NCBI RefSeq assembly: GCF_001908205.1
Contig: NZ_LGHL01000015.1
Span: 1-53,700, forward strand
Direction: 5' to 3'
DNA from: Bradyrhizobium sp. NAS80.1
GTDB lineage: Bacteria > Pseudomonadota > Alphaproteobacteria > Rhizobiales > Xanthobacteraceae
Length of the DNA stretch: 53,700 bases
In this document: positions 50,200-53,700 of the stretch, one piece after another
Numbering within the stretch: position 1 is the stretch's first letter
Layout: the number at the start of each line of letters is the position of its first letter
Program-made: the position numbers and the translations under genes
The notes under the pieces: model-generated
Database searches by the model: none
The model's input: only the letters and a program-made list of their open reading frames with translations
Told to the model about the DNA's origin: nothing

Positions 50200-50739
50200 C
50201 TACGCCTTCAATTCCACCGTCCTAAACTCCGCCGGCAGAATCACCTCCAGCAGCTCCACGTCATCAGAATAATCCAAAATCATATGCTTGATCTTCGGTG
50301 GCTGGGTCCAGGCGCTGCCTTCCTTCATCAAGGTCTCGCCCTGCCCCTCCATGTAGGTCTTCACCCAGCCCTTGAGCACATAGACCATCTGGAATTCGAC
50401 GTCGTGGAAGTGCAGCTTCGACACCTCGGCCGGATCGCAGGGGCCCTGCAGGCGGATCACGTGGGCTTGCGCGAGGCCGTGGGTGGCGTCGGCAATGCCG
50501 AGGTCACGGTATTTCGCGTAGGCGCGCAGGCCGTCGGTTTTGAAATCCTCTTCGCGGTGGTGGCTGACGGCAATGCGCTGCTTGGGCCGCGCGGGCTTCT
50601 TGGTCGATGACTTTGCAGTTGTCGCGCGCGCCTTCGCCTTCACAGCTTTGCGCGCCGAAGATCGCGCCGCGGACTTGGTGCCGCTCCGCTTCTTCACCGC
50701 CGTTTGCGCTGCGCTGCGCGATTTCACCTTCTTGGCCAT
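50200..50739 (-). CDS. Cupin protein with histone-H1-like Lys/Ala tail
   Basis: 179 residues. The first about 55 are Lys/Ala/Ser repeats (KKVKSRSAAQTAVKKRSG, SSTKKPARPKQR) like bacterial histone H1-like proteins. The C-terminal 110 form a cupin: KLHFHDVEFQMVYVLKGWVKTYMEG and PPKIKHMILDYSDDVELLEV, with His-x-His as metal-ligand candidates. The tail would bind nucleic acid; the pairing is unusual. GGGAGG precedes ATG 50739. Confidence 0.85.
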   Translation of the reverse strand: MAKKVKSRSAAQTAVKKRSGTKSAARSSARKAVKAKARATTAKSSTKKPARPKQRIAVSHHREEDFKTDGLRAYAKYRDLGIADATHGLAQAHVIRLQGPCDPAEVSKLHFHDVEFQMVYVLKGWVKTYMEGQGETLMKEGSAWTQPPKIKHMILDYSDDVELLEVILPAEFRTVELKA

Positions 50740-50796
50740 GGGCTGCCTCCCGTTGTTGTTGGGAGAGGCTAGCACAGAAACGAGAAATCGTAGACG

Positions 50797-50882
50797 CGTA
50801 GGATGGGTAGAGCCCTTGCGAAACCCATCATTCTTGCAACTTGCGACGGCGATGGGTTTCGCTTCGCTCTACCCATCCTACG
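50797..50882. repeat. Dispersed palindromic repeat, family C-like
   Basis: CGTAGGATGGGTAGAGC and GCTCTACCCATCCTACG are exact reverse complements, with AAACCCATC/GATGGGTTTCGC inside. It lies between two minus-strand genes. Confidence 0.88.
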
Positions 50883-50891
50883 TTCTCGCCT

Positions 50892-51179
50892 TCAATGCAG
50901 CCGGAATACACCCTCCACGGCGCGCAGCTCGGCCGGCTTGATCAGCCTGGAATGCGCCACGGTCACCGAGAACAGCGGGCCGTCGAGCTTCTCCTGCCAG
51001 AACGCCAGGAAGTCGGTCAGCGCCGGAAATTTCGGAAAGAGATCGTACTCCTGCCAGACGTAGGTCTGAAGCAGCGAGGGATGATCCGGCATCCGGTAGA
51101 GAATTTGTGCCGTCGTCAGCCCGTAACCCAGCACCTGTTTCCGGAAGTCGTCGGAAACACCCCCAACCCGCGAGACCAT
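50892..51179 (-). CDS. usg: Usg-family protein
   Basis: 95 residues. LGYGLTTAQILYRMPDHPSLLQTYVWQEYDLFPKFPALTDFLAFWQ is the family core. Usg is a conserved small alphaproteobacterial protein first noted near trp genes; its role is unknown. The 51180-51440 stretch upstream holds a hairpin and should contain its promoter. Confidence 0.88.
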   Translation of the reverse strand: MVSRVGGVSDDFRKQVLGYGLTTAQILYRMPDHPSLLQTYVWQEYDLFPKFPALTDFLAFWQEKLDGPLFSVTVAHSRLIKPAELRAVEGVFRLH

Positions 51180-51211
51180 GCCAACCTCCTTTGCAGGAGC
51201 GCATATTCAGG

Positions 51212-51240
51212 GGGTGGCTTCGGTTCCCCGGGAGCCACCC
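51212..51240. repeat. Hairpin in the usg-groES intergenic region
   Basis: GGGTGGCT and AGCCACCC with a 13-base centre. No T-tract on either strand. It lies in the transcribed leader of usg if its promoter is further upstream. I see no gene between 51241 and 51440, only an AT-richer stretch. Confidence 0.5.
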
Positions 51241-51440
51241 GGAGGAGATGCGCTCACATGAGAGAAATGTGACGCAAACTGACAATTCATCTCAAGCCCA
51301 AAAGTTTAACAAGTTGTTGAAATTCAATGCGTTAGCAGCAGATGCGGCTCCCTGCTAATACGGCTCCGAAGGCCGGTTAACGATGGTAAAGAGATTCTGG
51401 CAGTCCGCGCTTCCGGGTGCTGATTTTTCTGCTAGAAGCC

Positions 51441-51472
51441 CTTGCCCCCGCAAAATTCCTGTCCTATTTCAG
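51441..51472 (+). promoter_or_regulatory. Sigma-32 (RpoH) heat-shock promoter of groESL
   Basis: CTTG (51441-51444), 18 bases, CCTATTTCAG (51463-51472): an exact match to the alphaproteobacterial RpoH pattern CTTG-N17/18-CYTATNTNNG as I remember it. The start point would fall just before or in the CIRCE element. Confidence 0.8.
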
Positions 51473-51483
51473 CCTCGCCTGCG

Positions 51484-51510
51484 CTAGCACTCGCGGGCAT
51501 CGATTGCTAA
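51484..51510 (+). promoter_or_regulatory. CIRCE operator (HrcA site)
   Basis: CTAGCACTC, 9 bases, GATTGCTAA, against consensus TTAGCACTC-N9-GAGTGCTAA: one mismatch in each arm. It lies just downstream of the sigma-32 -10 box and 43 bp before groES, so HrcA would block initiation. Confidence 0.88.
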
Positions 51511-51553
51511 CGACTAAAAATCCCCAACTCGTGCAAATGCTTAGGAGGACTGC

Positions 51554-51868
51554 ATGAAATTCCGTCCGCTTCACGACCGCGTCGTGGTCAAGCGTATCGA
51601 CGCAGAAGAGAAGACCGCTGGCGGCATCATCATTCCCGACACTGCCAAGGAAAAGCCCTCCCAGGGTGAAGTCGTCGCCGTTGGCCCGGGTGGCCGCGAC
51701 GAAGCCGGCAAGCTGATCCCGATCGACCTGAAGGTCGGCGACCGCGTGCTGTTCGGCAAGTGGTCCGGCACCGAAGTCAAGATCGACGGCGTCGATCTGC
51801 TGATCATGAAGGAAAGCGACATCATGGGCGTCCTCGACGTCCCCGCTTCCAAGAAGAAGGCGGCCTAA
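51554..51868 (+). CDS. groES: Co-chaperonin GroES
   Basis: 104 residues. [20 protein letters not shown], the mobile loop [19 protein letters not shown], and the C-terminal [16 protein letters not shown]. Caps GroEL to close the folding chamber. AGGAGG precedes the ATG. 45 bp before groEL. Confidence 0.98.
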   Translation: MKFRPLHDRVVVKRIDAEEKTAGGIIIPDTAKEKPSQGEVVAVGPGGRDEAGKLIPIDLKVGDRVLFGKWSGTEVKIDGVDLLIMKESDIMGVLDVPASKKKAA

Positions 51869-53554
<1,686 letters not shown>

Positions 53555-53579
53555 GGTCCGGTCACCTCAAGGACTACGA

Positions 53580-53605
53580 AACCCCGGCAGCAATGCCGGG
53601 GTTTT
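53580..53605 (+). terminator. Rho-independent terminator of groESL
   Basis: ACCCCGGCA, GCAA, TGCCGGGGT then TTTT. It is also the likely homing site for the intron that begins at 53610. Confidence 0.92.
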
Positions 53606-53609
53606 TGTT

Positions 53610-53700
53610 GTGTGCCGAGTATGAGCGACAGCTTGGAGGTGGAAGTCCTCTATCCAGCCTGATGGCGGTGAAGGATTAGCGAAGCGCAAGGGCGTCATCG
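53610..53700 (+). ncRNA. Group II intron (class C-like) 5' end, cut by window edge
   Basis: Begins GTGTGCCGAG, matching the group II 5' consensus GTGYG. GGAGGTGGAAGTCCTCTA and AAGGATTAGCGAAGCGCAAG then GGGCGTC follow, which align by eye with the Oceanobacillus iheyensis IIC intron start (GTGTGCCC..., GGGTGAGAGTCCC, GTTAGCCTAACGCAAGGGTGTC). Class C introns insert just after rho-independent terminators, exactly the position here. The reverse transcriptase gene would lie beyond the window. Confidence 0.85.

Overview
The window looks like a chromosomal segment of a Bradyrhizobium-type alphaproteobacterium. The grounds are GC-rich coding, a Usg-family protein, a groESL operon with an alphaproteobacterial sigma-32 promoter plus a CIRCE operator, many metabolic paralogues (two crotonases, two GSTs, two M20 peptidases, a peptide ABC system) and numerous GC-rich intergenic palindromic repeats. 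Genus is inferred from gene content and style, not from a search.

Region 1 (1-10.3 kb) is a 9.6-kb integrative element inserted in the anticodon loop of a host tRNA-Leu(UAA). The 5' half of the tRNA lies at 545-585 and the 3' half at 10181-10228, with an 11-bp core repeated at both junctions. The element carries a tyrosine integrase, an operon of a small HTH protein, an unknown protein and a P4/D5-type primase-helicase, a long cruciform-capable repeat (origin candidate), a possible cos-like site, then a chain of tiny overlapping genes that includes a major-capsid-like protein and a lambda Nu1-type small terminase. No large terminase, portal, protease or tail gene is visible. This is the layout of a phage satellite that borrows a helper's packaging motor. 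On the opposite strand is a cargo operon: a complete replacement tRNA-Leu(UAA), a winged-helix regulator, a TIGR02391-type HEPN protein with an R-x4-H motif, a ParB/Srx-like protein and a second helical protein. The element therefore destroys an essential-type tRNA gene and brings its own copy.

Region 2 (10.3-24.1 kb): membrane glycosyltransferases (GT22-like, an unassigned polytopic protein, GT87, GT39), an IS5-type transposase remnant, a crotonase divergent from a TetR regulator, a Bcr/CflA-type MFS exporter with a hairpin over its ribosome-binding site, a GST, an ArsR-SRPBCC pair with clear operators, and a peptide-binding protein whose signal peptide is out of frame by one base in a G6 run. 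A decayed 3' copy of that binding-protein gene lies 2 kb away.

Region 3 (24.4-35.2 kb): a peptide-use cluster. It has an M20 carboxypeptidase, two ABC permeases, a fused double ATPase, an MlrC-like M81 metallopeptidase, an M20 amidohydrolase, an amidase and a crotonase. Together these import and deacylate or hydrolyse peptides and amides.

Region 4 (35.3-41.2 kb): quinone oxidoreductase, HCCA-isomerase-like protein, GST, a MetE-like methyltransferase, a small exported protein, a hypothetical protein, xanthine phosphoribosyltransferase and a MoCF/CinA-type protein.

Region 5 (41.4-47.1 kb): the ATP-grasp / alpha-E / transglutaminase / Anbu proteasome-like locus, with a carboxymuconolactone-decarboxylase-family protein inside it and an SDR after it.

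Region 6 (47.4-53.7 kb): an MFS exporter, a CNT nucleoside transporter whose C-terminus is encoded by a dispersed repeat, a cupin with a histone-H1-like tail, usg, groES-groEL and its terminator. A group II (class C-like) intron starts 4-5 bases after the terminator T-tract and runs out of the window.
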